Assembly (NCBI GenBank): GCA_016946835.1
Contig: JACVTC010000077.1
Coordinates: 1-62,000 of the forward strand
DNA length: 62,000 nt
Source: Neocallimastix lanati (nom. inval.)
Taxonomy: Eukaryota > Neocallimastigomycota > Neocallimastigomycetes > Neocallimastigales > Neocallimastigaceae
Direction of reading: 5' to 3'
Shown: positions 50,331 through 62,000 of the stretch, piece after piece
How the letters are laid out: every line of letters begins with the position of its first letter
How positions within the stretch are numbered: position 1 is the first letter of the stretch
Position numbers and translations under genes: made by a program
Notes under the pieces: generated by a model
What the model was told of the DNA's origin: nothing
What the model saw: only the letters and a program-made list of their open reading frames with translations
Databases searched by the model: none

Positions 50331-50889
50331 AAATGTAAATTTATTATAAGGAACTTATACCAAAGAATTATATATCATATATTAACATTTATGTTTACTG
50401 AATATAAAAGTTAATTGTTTCACATGAATTGAATTTCCAAAGATATATTAAAAAAACAATATTAGTGGAAATAATTATTTATTCAATAAATATAATGTAA
50501 AATAATTATATTAATAATTACTTATTTTATTTTTATTTTATTTTATTTTATTTTATTTTTTTTTAAATGTTCGGATAATTATAAAAGGATATGAAAATTA
50601 AAAATCCTAAAAATAAAAAATTATATATAGAGATATAAAATAACATATATAATGATAAAATATATATATATATATATAGTATAGAAAAGAAAAATTTAAA
50701 GATCTAAGAGAAAAAAATAAAGCAAAGCAATATTGTTAGTAGTAAAGTGTAGAAAAACCTTTTGATTGAATAATTAATTTAAAAACTAAAGTTATGATTT
50801 ATATTAAAAAAAGATTGAAATTGCATATAAATTGAAAAATAATTAAAAAATTTTATTTGTTATACTATTTACTGATCCCCTCAGAAACC

Positions 50890-51045
50890 CTACAGCTTAG
50901 GTTCCATCATTGGGGTTTTCTTTCCTGGTAATTGATTATATGGTTTATTTAAAAATTCGTTATTTCTCAACAGTAGCATTGACAACGTATTAATCAAGAG
51001 ACCATAGAAAGTACCTTGAATAAATGTAATAGAAAATCTTTTCAT
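50890..51045 (-). CDS. Small single-exon ORF, 51 residues, possible membrane protein
   Basis: ATG at 51045-51043 in a good context (AAAATTATGAAA), stop TAG at 50892-50890. The protein starts MKRFSITFIQGTFYGLLINT and continues with a Leu-rich stretch, giving one probable membrane-spanning segment (about residues 8-26), followed by a short polar tail containing KKTPMMEPKL. Codon choice (GGT, TTC, CCA, AGA) resembles the neighbouring real genes, and the composition stands out from the A+T flank. I do not recognise the family; a small organelle or ER membrane protein is possible. Confidence 0.55.
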   Translation of the reverse strand: MKRFSITFIQGTFYGLLINTLSMLLLRNNEFLNKPYNQLPGKKTPMMEPKL

Positions 51046-51807
51046 AATTTTGGTTTTTTTTTACAGTTTCAGCATTAATTAAATAATATACAATAGAAAC
51101 TTCCTTTTTTTTTTTTTTTTTTTTATCACCACCATGTTAAAAAAAGAGTTCATTTATTTTTAATAAATTATAATAACTTTATATAAATTAATTTACGAAC
51201 CTTATTATATATATAAAAAAAATAGCATTTTTCTTTCTTTTTTTTTTTTTTTTTTTTTTTTTATTGTGTAAAATAGCATATCGATAAATAAATAAATTAA
51301 TAAATAAATAAATATTAAATATTTTTAAACTAATTTTTGTATCATTTCACATCCATCTATACAAATACTACTCAACTTTTTTTTTAAAAACTTGCATTAT
51401 AATTTTCAAATCCTAATAATTATAATTATTAACAACATATAAATTTAAAGAAAAAGATATAATTTTTAAAAATATGTTTTAATATTTGGTGATTTTGATT
51501 ATTAGAGAAATTAGTGAGAAAAATGTTTAAAAATTCATAATAAAATAAAAACAAAATAAAAATTATTATTAATTTTTGTAAATAAATAATAAATAAAATA
51601 CTATATTAAAAAAAAGTATGTTATAAGTATACTAATACTATTTATTGTGTTTTCAATATAGTTTTAATAATTTAATATATATATTGTTTTATTACATAAA
51701 TATTATAAATGCCCTTTTATTTATAGAGGACTTTTATACAATATTATAAAATAATTTTTTTTTTCTAGTGGAACCAATTAGAAGAAAAAAAATATTTTTT
51801 ATTATTA

Positions 51808-51839
<32 letters not shown>

Positions 51840-51876
51840 ATTTAATATAAAAAAAGGGGGGGGGATAGAATCATAA
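51046..51876. other. Intergenic A+T-rich DNA
   Basis: Poly-T tracts (51105-51125, 51240-51262, 51810-51832) and an unusual run of eight G (51857-51864) just beyond the stop of the LRR gene. No gene seen. Confidence 0.5.
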
Positions 51877-53352
51877 TTATTTACATTGACCATATTTAGA
51901 TTGGCAACCAGTACCACAGTAAGCATCGCTGGTACCACACCAACCTAATCTGCTACAACAAGTACCTTTTCCACAACGACCAAAGCCTTCACCACATCTG
52001 CCATCTTTGGAAATATTTTCTTCTTCGTATTTTTCAGCATCCTTGATGCAATGACCAAATTCAGATTGACAACCTTTACTAATTTTACAATGGGTTTCGG
52101 AGTTACCACACCATCCCAAAATACTACAACAGAAACCTTCTCTACATACACCGAAATCTTTACCGCAACGACCATCTTCTGAAATCTTGAGTTCTTTTAC
52201 AGTTTCAATTGGTACTTCATTATCATCTTTTTCATTTTCAACTTCAGATTCTTCATCATTTATTTTTTTTTCTTCATCAGAGGTTTCTTTGTCGTTAATT
52301 ATTTTTACATGGCTTTTTTGAACTTCGTCTTGTTCATCATTAGTATCATTAGCATCAGTAAGTGGTTCCAAAGGTTCAGAGGCATCATTACATAAACTAA
52401 AGGAATTACCACAAACGACATTGTCTTTTGGCTTACAAACACTTTTGGAACCATAATAGTTACATTCTACTAATTTTGGATTTGTTAAAACGACAGCATC
52501 TAAATCTTCATTGTCAGTAATTGAACTATTTAAATTAAAATTTATATATTTACCAATAATGATAAATATGATTATTATTATATAGAAATAAAAATATATT
52601 TATGTTAAATAAATACATATTTATATTAATTTATAAAATAAATTTATTTATATATTTAAATATATTTACAGACATTACTATACTTACACTACTTCAAGAT
52701 CTTCTAATGTGTTTAATGAATCTGGAATGGAAGTGATAGCACTTCTATAAATTGAACTATTATCATAAAATTTTATAGATAATATTTTTGTTAAAAATCT
52801 TTTTTGTTTTTATTATAAATATATACATAGATTAAAGAAGTAAATAGTAATAATGATAAAATAATTACACATATTTTAATTTTGGAAGATCGTTAAACTT
52901 GTCTGGAATTGAAGTAACATTAAAATTACCAATGTTCCTATATTTTATAAAATACATTAAATTTGTTAATATTTTTTACAATAAGAAAAAAAAAAAAAAA
53001 AATACATTGATATATAGGATCAACTTACAATTGTTCAAGATTACTTAAATCAAATATACTTTCAGGAACGGCGTCTAATCCATTAGCATTAATATAACTA
53101 TTTATAAAAATATATTAATAAATTAACACATTATTTCTTTTAATAATATTTAATAAATTATTATATTAAATAATATAATTTTTACAGTATTTTAAGATTT
53201 GGAAAAGCGATAAAGTTATCAGGAATAGAAGATAATTTTGTAGAATGTAATTCTCTATATATTTGTTTCCAGATATTATTTGCATTTCGTATTAGTATTA
53301 GAATAAAATAATATTGATATAAAAAATTTATTATTATTATTATTATTATTAT

Positions 53353-53386
<34 letters not shown>

Positions 53387-54976
53387 ACAAATCTTCAAGA
53401 TTTGACAACTTAAATACAGCATTTGGAAGAGTATCGTATTCATTACCAGAAATTATACTAATTTATAAAATGATATTTAACAAATAAAAATTAATCCTTA
53501 CTATTATTTTTACAAAAAAATATATATTATAAATAATTAATTTATAAATGCCTATATGTAATGATTACAGTGTTTTTAAATTAGTAAATGTATCAATTTT
53601 CTCGAGTTTATCATTTAAAGATGCAATTTCACAGTAACGTAGGTCACTATATATTTTATTTGATGTATTAATAATATTTTATTATTACAATTCAATGATA
53701 TATAATGATGTATTTTGTTATTTAGTAAAAAGAAAACAGTTTATTTCATAATTAAATAAAACAATAAATTTAGTAATGATGAATATTATATGAATTAATT
53801 AAATAAAAAAAAATATTTACAGTTTTTCAAGTCCTTTAACTGAAAATAATGAATCAGGGAAAGTACCAATTTCATTTTCAGTCAAAACACTAAGTTTGAA
53901 ATAATAATTTTTAATTAGAATTTTTTAATACTATATAATAATAATAATATTATTATTATTTATATCAAATATAAAAAATATATATATAAAATTTTACAGT
54001 TCTTTAAGGTTTGGAAGTGTATCAAATTTATCTGGAATAGAGGTTATACCATTTACAACGAAGGATCTATATATAATATGATTGTAATATTAAATATTGT
54101 TAAAAAAAAAAAAAAAAAAAAATCAATAATAGAAAATAAAAATACTACATCATTAATAATAATAAATTTTACAGATTTTCAAGATTTTTCAAAGTGAAAA
54201 TGGATTCTGGAACAGAGGATAAATTAGTATATTCTATGTCTCTAAAAGATTATTAGTAAAATTAGGTATTTTAATAATAATCATGATAACAATTATGAAA
54301 ATGACATATTTACAATTTTCTAAGGTTTGGAAGGTTATCAAATTTATCTGGAAGTGAAGATAATTTACAGAAAGAAAATTTTCTGTATTATTTTATTAAA
54401 AATTAATTAATATAAAGAATATAATTATTAAATTTTAATTTTATATAAGTTTCTTAAAAAATTTTGACAATTTTCAAAATATAATTTATTTATATTGATA
54501 CTTACAAAGTTTCTAAAGTTGGGATGTCGAATATTATTTCAGGTGAAAATTCTTGATTAAAACATAAATCCCTAATTAATAAAATAGTAATTAAAAGTAT
54601 TTTTTTTAAAAAAAAAAAAAATACATTTATTTATTTTTAATTAATATTTATTTGTTATAAATATCAATTTAATTCTAAAAATTAACCTAAATAATAATGT
54701 ATCATTCTTATAACACAAAAGAAATAATTAATACTTCATGGAATAGATTGATACTTACAAATTTGTAATTTCGCCATCACTGTTTTCAGTACAGAAAGTT
54801 TCTTCACCAAATACTTTTTCTTCACCAAAGAGTCTATAATTAGGAATACTGACCATATATTCCTTAAAAGTTAATCCATATTCTTTAGTAAAGATATCCT
54901 TGAGTTCACTACAATTAAGTGCAAAAGTAGTTGAAAATTGAAAAAGTGAAACTAATAAAATTTCTTTGAAATTCAT
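51877..54976 (-). CDS. Secreted leucine-rich-repeat protein with two C-terminal chitin-binding (CBM18) domains
   Basis: Thirteen exons in frame for 543 residues: exon 1 54976-54759; LRR exons 54571-54506, 54382-54314, 54241-54173, 54066-53998, 53889-53821, 53646-53569, 53457-53389, 53254-53186, 53097-53029, 52937-52869 and 52756-52688; last exon 52525-51877. Exon 1 encodes a signal peptide (MNFKEILLVSLFQFSTTFAL) and an N-cap with Cys. Each of eleven middle exons encodes exactly one LRR (consensus SIPDxFDxLPNLKxL); nine are 69 nt, one 66 and one 78, all with phase-2 introns. The last exon has a Cys-rich cap, an acidic linker, then two hevein-type domains, each with eight Cys (GRCGKDFGVC...CCS...GWCG). 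It probably binds chitin at the cell wall or outside; the LRR ligand is unknown. Confidence 0.9.
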
Positions 54977-57139
54977 TTTTTTGAAATAAAAAAATTAAAT
55001 AATTTTATTTATTATATTTTAAAATTTATTCAAAAAGTAATAATTTAAATATATATATATATAATATAAAGATAAGTTTGTATTATAATAGATTTCTGAA
55101 ATAATTTAAGAAAATTATATTTTTAAAAAAAAAAAATAAAGAAAAAAAATAAAGAAGGGAAAACTCTTTGAAAAAAAAGAAACATCTTTTTAATAATATC
55201 CAGCCTATGAAATTTTGATGTAAATTTTTTTTTCTTTAAAGTTAATGCATTATTAATTAATTAATAAAAAACATTATAGAGTATTATTATATAGTATATT
55301 AAAGTTTAATTTATATATTTATAAATATAATAATCCTATAATACAATATTACAAATATTAATGTATTATAAATTAATGTATACATTATTGAGTTATTAAC
55401 TAAAAATTAATACATAATTACTAAGCTAATAGGAAATTTATGTATATAATATAATATAATATAATATAATATAATATAATAAATATATTATATATGCTCA
55501 AAAAGGCATTCTTTCTTATATAAAACGATTTTCAATGACCTTTACTAAAATATAAAAAACACTCTAATAAAACTTTTATTTATTTTTATTACTTCTTTTC
55601 TTATATTAAGTTCTCATTAAATATGTTATAAAAAAAAAACAGATTATATTATAATAAAACCCAAATATAATAACATAAACATTAAACACACATATTTAAG
55701 GAATAACCTTCATAAATAAATTTATTTCATAATGTATGGAATAACCACCATAAATATATTTGTTTTATAATATCTGTAATTAAAAATCACTAAAATATGT
55801 GTAATAATTATTAAATATTAAATTTATTTCTCTTCTGTCAATAATATTTGAAATAATTTCTTATTCATATATTATTCAATATTCATATATATTATTAATT
55901 ATTATATTAAATATATTAAATATATTAATTTAAATAGTTAATTTCTTCTAAATATATATAATAAGAATATATAACTTAAATATTCTTATATATTTTAAAG
56001 TTTATATTAAAAATACATAATTCTTCTATATATTATAATATAATGAAATAGATGTAATCATTTTAATTATAATTAAATATATATATTATTTATTATATTA
56101 AAATTTATAATATATTATATTTTAATATATTATTAAATATATTTATATTATTCATTTATAATTTTTATATGTAAATAATCCTAATAACCATTCTTCTTAT
56201 ATTTTTTATTTTTTATATTGAGAAGTTAACTTGGTTATAATTTTAGGAAAAGATATTAAATTAATAAAATACAATTATACTATTAAAAATATATAGCACA
56301 TAAAAGTTCTGCATATCACGAATGATATAAAAAAACAAATATGTGTAGCAACATATTTGTATATTTAATAATATTAAATTTATATCTGTCAATAATAATA
56401 TTTGAAATAATTTCTTGTTTATATATTATTCAATATTCATATATATATTATTAATTATTATATTAAATATATTAAATTAAATAGTTAATTTCTTCTAAAT
56501 ATATATAAGAATATTATTATATATATAACTTAAATATTCTTATTTATTTTAAAGTTTATATTAAAAATACATCATTCTATATTTTATAATATAATGAAAT
56601 AGATTTAGTTATTTTAATTATAATTAAATATATATATAGTTGATATTATTTATTATATTAATATTTATAATATTATTATATTCTTATATATTATTATTAA
56701 ATATATTTATATTATTCAATTATAATTTTTATATGTAAATAATCCTAAATAAAATCATTCTTCATATTTTTATTTTATATTGAGAAGTTATAATTTGAGG
56801 AAAAGATATTAATATTATATAATTATACTATTAAAAATATATAGCACATTACTAAATTGATCATGTGATTAACGACTGATTTTAATGTATAATAATACAT
56901 AAAATATATAAAGATTTAATTGATAATAGTATAAGAACTATTAGTTATAATCATAGATTATTTATATAATAATATAAAAATTTGAATTATATTAGCCTAT
57001 TCTAGTAATAGAAGTATTAAAACTCAAAAATGAATATTTTATTAGTTTCTTTTGTGAAAATGACACATAATTATTATTGGTGACAATTTTGTTAGTTTCC
57101 AGATATAAATAGAAAATCAGGAAACTATATTGTATCTAT
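54977..57139. other. A+T-rich region with a ~550-bp tandem duplication
   Basis: The segment from about 55836 recurs from about 56387 (shared TTTGAAATAATTTCTT, TAGTTAATTTCTTCTAAATA, TATATGTAAATAATCCTAA and ATATATAGCACAT), diverged by small indels. An ATAAT pentamer array lies at 55449-55481. Its distal part resembles 18113-18200. No gene seen. Confidence 0.65.
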
Positions 57140-57510
57140 TTATTCATATGTTGAGATTAAACAGAATGAATGTAGTAGAAGTTAATAATGCTATTCTTTG
57201 GATTATACTACTTATTCAAAATGTTTATCTAATAAATATTTTAATTATTTTTGTATTTTTAATGATGTAACACTCATAGTCCATTGCGATGATATTTATT
57301 CATGTAGTGAATTATTAACAGAAAGAAATATATACATGAATTGAGGTAAACTAAATCGTAATATTATTTGTAAGACTGCTGATGAATGTTCATCTATGAT
57401 TTGTTGAAAAGAGAGTATTTGCATGATGCAAACTGAAGGACCTTCCGATAGTGAAGGTGCTGGTTATGTCATGATTTATTTATTTGTGTTTTAAGCTACA
57501 ATTGTATTTG
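57140..57510 (+). pseudogene. Decayed Cys-rich protein fragment
   Basis: The translation in shifting frames gives spaced Cys motifs: EIKQNECSRS, CYSLDYTTYSKCLSNKYF, VHCDDIYSCSELL, then CKTADECSSMIC, MQTEGPSDSEGAGYVM and a hydrophobic stretch (near 57480-57525) that could have been a membrane segment. Several in-frame stops show that it is dead. The C-x-ADECSSxxC pattern suggests an extracellular Cys-rich repeat protein; I cannot name the family. Confidence 0.5.
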
Positions 57511-57859
57511 TTATTTCTGTTATTGATGTAGAAAAAATACTTAAAAACAAAGAGTTTAATAAATAATTATATAATAATATAGTTTAATAATATGTAACAT
57601 ATAATATAATTTTTTTAAAACATTACATTTATATTGATCAATACAATTTATGAGCAACATGTTTAATAAGACTCATAGTCTATTATTATGATATATATTA
57701 TATCCCACTACAATACAATTGCAATTACGGTTGATTCGCATAAAGCATATAATATTTGGATTATAAACTGAGTTACGAGTATATATTTTTTAATAAATAT
57801 ATTAATATTATTCAATCTTTTTTTTTTGGAGTTATTATTAGTTGTATTGTAACATTAAC

Positions 57860-58520
57860 AAATAAAGTTAATGTTAAATGTTTAGTATCACTTGGTGATG
57901 CCAATTGGATGGTTATATTGATGATGATTTGATACTTTATTTCAAGAACTCATGATAGTCATGGTAGTGGAACTTATGACGTAGGTAAAACGATTAAGAG
58001 TAAAGTTTTGAATTATCTCCTTTCTCCTGCATTATGGCTAGCAAACATAATAAAGACTTCTGGTACACAAACTTAAGATTTAAGCATCCCAAAATAGTTA
58101 ATAAGACTTAGAATAAAAATATTTTGATAAATTAAATATTAATTTAGATCTTACAGACCATAGATGGTTCTTTCGAAATCCAATCTGTAATTGTACTACA
58201 ACCTAAAGTATATGACAATATAGCTTGTTCAAGCAAATTTGCAAAACGTGGATACTAATGTTGCTCTAATTCCATTACTAAAATCGAATATGTTATTAAA
58301 TAATTAATTTAAAATTAATATAATTAAAACCATATGCAATAATATTTTATTTTTCTATACAAATATCAAAGAAAATAAATAATATTTTATTTATTTTATT
58401 TTTGATGCATATATCTAATAAAATAAAAATTTAATTTTTAAAATAACTCGATAGCATTGATAATTGGGGTGTAGAAAATGGTGAATTATGTAGTATTGGG
58501 CTATACAAAATACTTATTTG
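57860..58520 (+). pseudogene. Decayed fragment with fungal dockerin (CBM10) signature
   Basis: After a degenerate segment (SHGSGTYDVGKTIKSK near 57960) comes FEIQSVIVLQPKVYDNIACS, then AKRGY-stop-CC (58240-58268). After A+T-rich DNA that looks like an intron, DNWGVENGELCSI (58458-58497) follows. The pairing C...GY.CC with D..WGVENG..C.I is the signature of anaerobic-fungal dockerins, which attach cellulosomal enzymes to scaffolds. A TAA replaces the residue between GY and CC, and other stops surround it, so this is a remnant. Confidence 0.6.
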
Positions 58521-58921
58521 AAACTACAAATTATCATTGCTATTTTTCTTTAAATCCAACAGCCAAAGGTAATGGTAAATGGTTCGAAATTGGTGAAATA
58601 ATATACGATACCAGTGTTAAAATTAAAAAATAATAAATCAAAAGAATGTCTAATAACCAATCTATATTAAAATACGAATATTCTTTAATTAGGTCATTAC
58701 AACCATAATATAATGACTTACGAGAAGGAAAGTTTGATTCTAAAAGCTACAAGAAAATGATTTTTATGCTATGAATTCTCAAAATGGTAGAACGATTGAA
58801 CGTAATGAAATGGATATATTTACATTATGAACAATTGTAGATTCTGAAGACCGTTGTAAAAAAAAAGAGAAAAGTATTAAAAGTAGTATAAAAGAACAAA
58901 GTATTAATAAAAATTAAATTA

Positions 58922-58956
<35 letters not shown>

Positions 58957-59730
58957 AATAAATAAAAAATTCAAATTTAAATACAAAATAACAACATTTA
59001 TGAACATGAACCTATGAATAAATAAAAAATTCGAATCCAGCAACAACAGCATTCTCAGTACTGTATGCTCCAGAACCTCCAATTAATGTATAAAGTTCCT
59101 TTGTATTTTTATTAAAATTATATACTAAAAAAAATCGAAATAAACGAAATTAAATACTAAATAAATATAACAATAAATAATGTTTTTATATTAAATTTAA
59201 ATTTATTTTTATTTTTTTTTTATTTAAATATTTTCTAATTATTTATTTACTTTATTAATTTTGTTTCTGATTTAATAATAATTGATTTTTTTTTTTTTTT
59301 AATTATTTCTTTTTATTTATGTATTATAATATTTATTTTTTATTTTATTAATTTTGTTATTTAATTTTGTTAATAAATATAAAAAAGAATATATAATGTG
59401 AAATTAATATATAAATATGATAAAAAAAATGAAAAAAAAAATAAAAAAAGTAAAAAAAATAAAAAAAATAAAAATAATAGATGTTATTTAATTATAATTT
59501 TATTCTCTTTTTCTTCTTTTTTTTTTTTTTTTTTTTCTTTTTATTTTTTTTTCTTTTTTTTTTAATAATTCATATATTTTCTTTAAAATTATAAATATGG
59601 TGCATTTTATATTTGATAAATTTATTATTTTTATAATTAAAATTATATATATATTTATTAATAATTCTTTATACTTTCTTCCTTTAAAGCTTAAAAAATA
59701 AAAATATGAATTTATCCTTTATTAATCAGC
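58521..59730. other. Debris and A+T-rich intergenic DNA
   Basis: The part up to about 58850 is less A+T-rich with broken short frames, probably more of the same pseudogene. Beyond it lie poly-A (58927-58953), poly-T (59519-59536) and TTTAAT-type sequence forming the 3' flank of the Hsp40 gene. Confidence 0.45.
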
Positions 59731-61659
59731 TTATTGAGTAGCACATTGAACATTTGGTCCTTGATCATCATCCATATCATCTCTACTTGAGTAGGTGTTG
59801 TCTCTTCTGCTAGTATCAATTTCACTTAAAGTAACATCTTCAACATCAGCATTCTTTGGTAATTTATCTTGTTTACGTGGTGGTAATGCTTGTTCTAATA
59901 AAGTAGCCTTTTCTGGAGTATACCAGCTAGCATCTGGGAATTCAACTTCAAATTTGATAATAAGATTACCCTTATCGAATGGTCTTCTATATGTTGGCAT
60001 ACCTTCACCAATAATACATTTAGACTCACCATTCTTAATAATTTCTCCTGGTATAATAGTGACCTTTAAATATCTGTCATCAAGATGCTTAATTGAGAAT
60101 TCACCACCAGTTAAAGCGGTTAAAAGGTCAATCTTACACTCATAATATAAATCATTACCCTTTCTTTTAAATCTTGGATGATCCTTTTCTTCTAAGATAA
60201 TATGAATATCACCAGGAGTGATACCAGGTTGCTGGTCAGCTTCCCCAGTAAAAGTAATTTTTTGTTGATCTACCATACCCTTATCAACGTAAACTTCAAG
60301 GATCTTAATTTTTATTTTACAAGTGTTTCAAATTAAAAAAAATTAAATTAATTATTTGTTATTATATCGAAAAAATAAAAATTATTTTGTTATTTTATTA
60401 TATTGAAAAATAAATCATTCATTATTAATTAAATTTTAAAATATGAAAGACTCATAATTCATTTAATATTTATTTTTGAAATTTCAATAAAATTACAAAG
60501 TTTTATATTGAAAAAACTTATTATAAATAAAATATTTATAAATTAATAAAATATATAAACATTTTTTGATACTAACCTTCTTTTCCTTGACAATCTTCTT
60601 ACCCTTACAAACTTTACAGCGATCCTTTTCATTGAAGATTGAACCTTCACCATTACATTCTGGACAAGTTTGTTGCATTTGTTGGATCATTGGACCAATT
60701 CTACGAACAACAAGTTTAATACCAGTACCATCACAAGCAGTACATTTTTTAACTGTACCTTCCTTACCACCTCTACCTTCACAACTACTACAAATAACAT
60801 TCTTTAAAAGAGATAATTTCTTTGTAGTACCATTATATAATTCTTCTAAGGAAACCTTTATGGTGTGAACCATATCTTTTCCCTTTTGTGGTCCAGAACG
60901 TCTTGAATGACCAAAACCGAAAGTATCCCCAAAGAATTGGCTGAAGATATCTTCTGCTCCCATACCTCCCATGGCATCACCATTAAGACCTTCTTCTCCA
61001 ACTATATTATATATGTTTTTATATAAATAATTTTTATATTTAATTAATTATACATAATCAAGAATTTGAAATAAAATTATATTATTAATAAAGCAATTGT
61101 AAATATACATTAAATTTTATTATTTTAATTAATTAACATTTTAAAAAATAAATATTTTTAATTTTGAAATTTAAGGTAAAATTATAAAAATATTTTTTTT
61201 ATTTTTTTCTACTTTTAATAAATATTTACATCTATCGTATGTAGCACGCTTTTCACTGTCTGAAAGAATTTCATATGCATGAGAAATATCTTTGAATTTA
61301 TCACCTGCATTTGGATTCTATAATTATTTTAATTATTTTTTTATATTTATAAATTAATACTATATTAATATATTTATATTTTTATATAAATTTATATTGT
61401 ATATATTATATATCATTCATCTTTTTAAATTATTTCATTGTTTGCATTCATTAATACTACATATAAATTAAATTTATATAAAATTCATCCAACTACTTAT
61501 AAATTTAATTTATATAAAATTCATCTAAAAAGATCATTCTATATTAACCTTATCTGGGTGATATTTTAAAGCTAACTTTCTGTAAGCTTTTTTAAGTTCA
61601 TTTTCAGTAGCATTTGGTGAAACACCTAAAGTATCGTAAAGCTTAGTGTCCTTAACCAT
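59731..61659 (-). CDS. YDJ1: Ydj1-type class I Hsp40 (DnaJ) co-chaperone, farnesylation motif
   Basis: Four exons (61659-61549, 61317-61230, 61001-60577, 60303-59731) join to 398 residues. It stimulates Hsp70 ATPase and delivers unfolded clients in the cytosol and at organelle surfaces. Seen: J domain with YHPDK at the end of exon 1; a short Gly/Phe region ([20 protein letters not shown]); four zinc-binding CxxCxGxG-type motifs ([32 protein letters not shown]); a C-terminal substrate domain ([15 protein letters not shown]); and a final CATQ, a CaaX box like that of yeast Ydj1, so ER/membrane association through a farnesyl group is expected. The length is close to the usual ~400. The start is fixed by [13 protein letters not shown]. 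Confidence 0.95.
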
Positions 61660-62000
61660 TTTATATTTTTGTTTAGATTAATTAACAAATTGTATTTGAT
61701 TATAGATTAAAAAAAATAAATTATTTTATTTTTTTTTTTTATATAATTAAATTAATACTTCAATACTATAATCTTAAATTAAAATATTTTTTTTATATTT
61801 TTTATATTATAATAAATATAATATTATAATTTACAATATTATTTCTTTGAATAAAAATAAAAAATAAAAAAGAGAGCAAAATTTTAAAATAAAAAAAAAA
61901 AATTTTTTTTATTAGGTTTATGTTATAATATAATATTATTATATTATACTATTTTATTTTATTTTAATTTATTTTAATTAAAAGTCTAATCTAAATATAT
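61660..62000. other. Upstream region of the Hsp40 gene
   Basis: A+T-rich with poly-T and poly-A tracts; likely promoter of the minus-strand gene, but no specific heat-shock element could be identified. Confidence 0.4.

Noticed and set aside
58825-59082. Minus-strand 85-codon ORF
   Set aside because: Half of it reads through a poly-A tract and A+T-rich flank; no recognisable domain.

Overview
This window looks like nuclear DNA of an anaerobic gut fungus (Neocallimastigomycota, for example a Neocallimastix/Piromyces/Anaeromyces relative). The non-coding DNA is almost pure A+T with long poly-A/poly-T runs. Genes stand out as less A+T-rich islands cut by many short A+T introns (GTAAGT/GTAAAT donors, TAG/AAG acceptors). 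The gene content agrees: an Slt2/Mpk1-type cell-wall MAP kinase, a secreted protein with two hevein-type chitin-binding domains, a farnesylated Ydj1-type Hsp40, a dynein-arm assembly factor of the DNAAF5 type (implying motile flagella, as in zoospores), and a decayed fragment carrying a fungal dockerin (CBM10) signature. The lineage is inferred from these markers, not from a database search.

Layout. 1-6028: an almost complete Ty3/gypsy LTR retrotransposon (the 5' LTR runs off the left edge) with intact gag and pol joined by what looks like a textbook -1 ribosomal frameshift signal. 6029-10.9 kb: AAAAT/ATTTT satellite arrays in both orientations, a tRNA-derived SINE and a decayed Mutator-like (MULE) transposase. 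10.95-20.2 kb: two divergent copies of an SPFH/band-7 gene flanking a MULE with 52-bp terminal inverted repeats and a 9-bp target-site duplication; it carries a broken transposase and a large satellite. 20.8-23.2 kb: a third MULE remnant and small MITE-like elements.

23.8-31.5 kb: an ER thioredoxin-fold protein ending in KDEL that has lost its CXXC active site, a frameshifted J-domain protein gene, and the 11-exon MAP kinase on the minus strand. 36.2-40.5 kb: the 10-exon DNAAF5-like HEAT-repeat gene. 42.8-44.9 kb: a secreted, very acidic repeat protein (minus). 48.5-50.3 kb: a decayed non-LTR reverse transcriptase. 50.9 kb: a 51-codon small ORF. 51.9-55.0 kb: a secreted LRR-chitin-binding protein in which each leucine-rich repeat sits on its own exon of about 69 nt. 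57.1-58.7 kb: pseudogene debris including the dockerin fragment. 59.7-61.7 kb: the Ydj1-type Hsp40.

The host genes are independent transcription units. Two themes recur: secretory/ER and cell-surface functions (PDI-like, acidic secreted protein, LRR-CBM18, cell-wall MAPK, dockerin remnant) and chaperones (Ydj1-like, broken J-protein). Exon boundaries were derived by hand from GT/AG sites and frame continuity; all six multi-exon models close to a multiple of three without internal stops. They have not been checked against transcripts.
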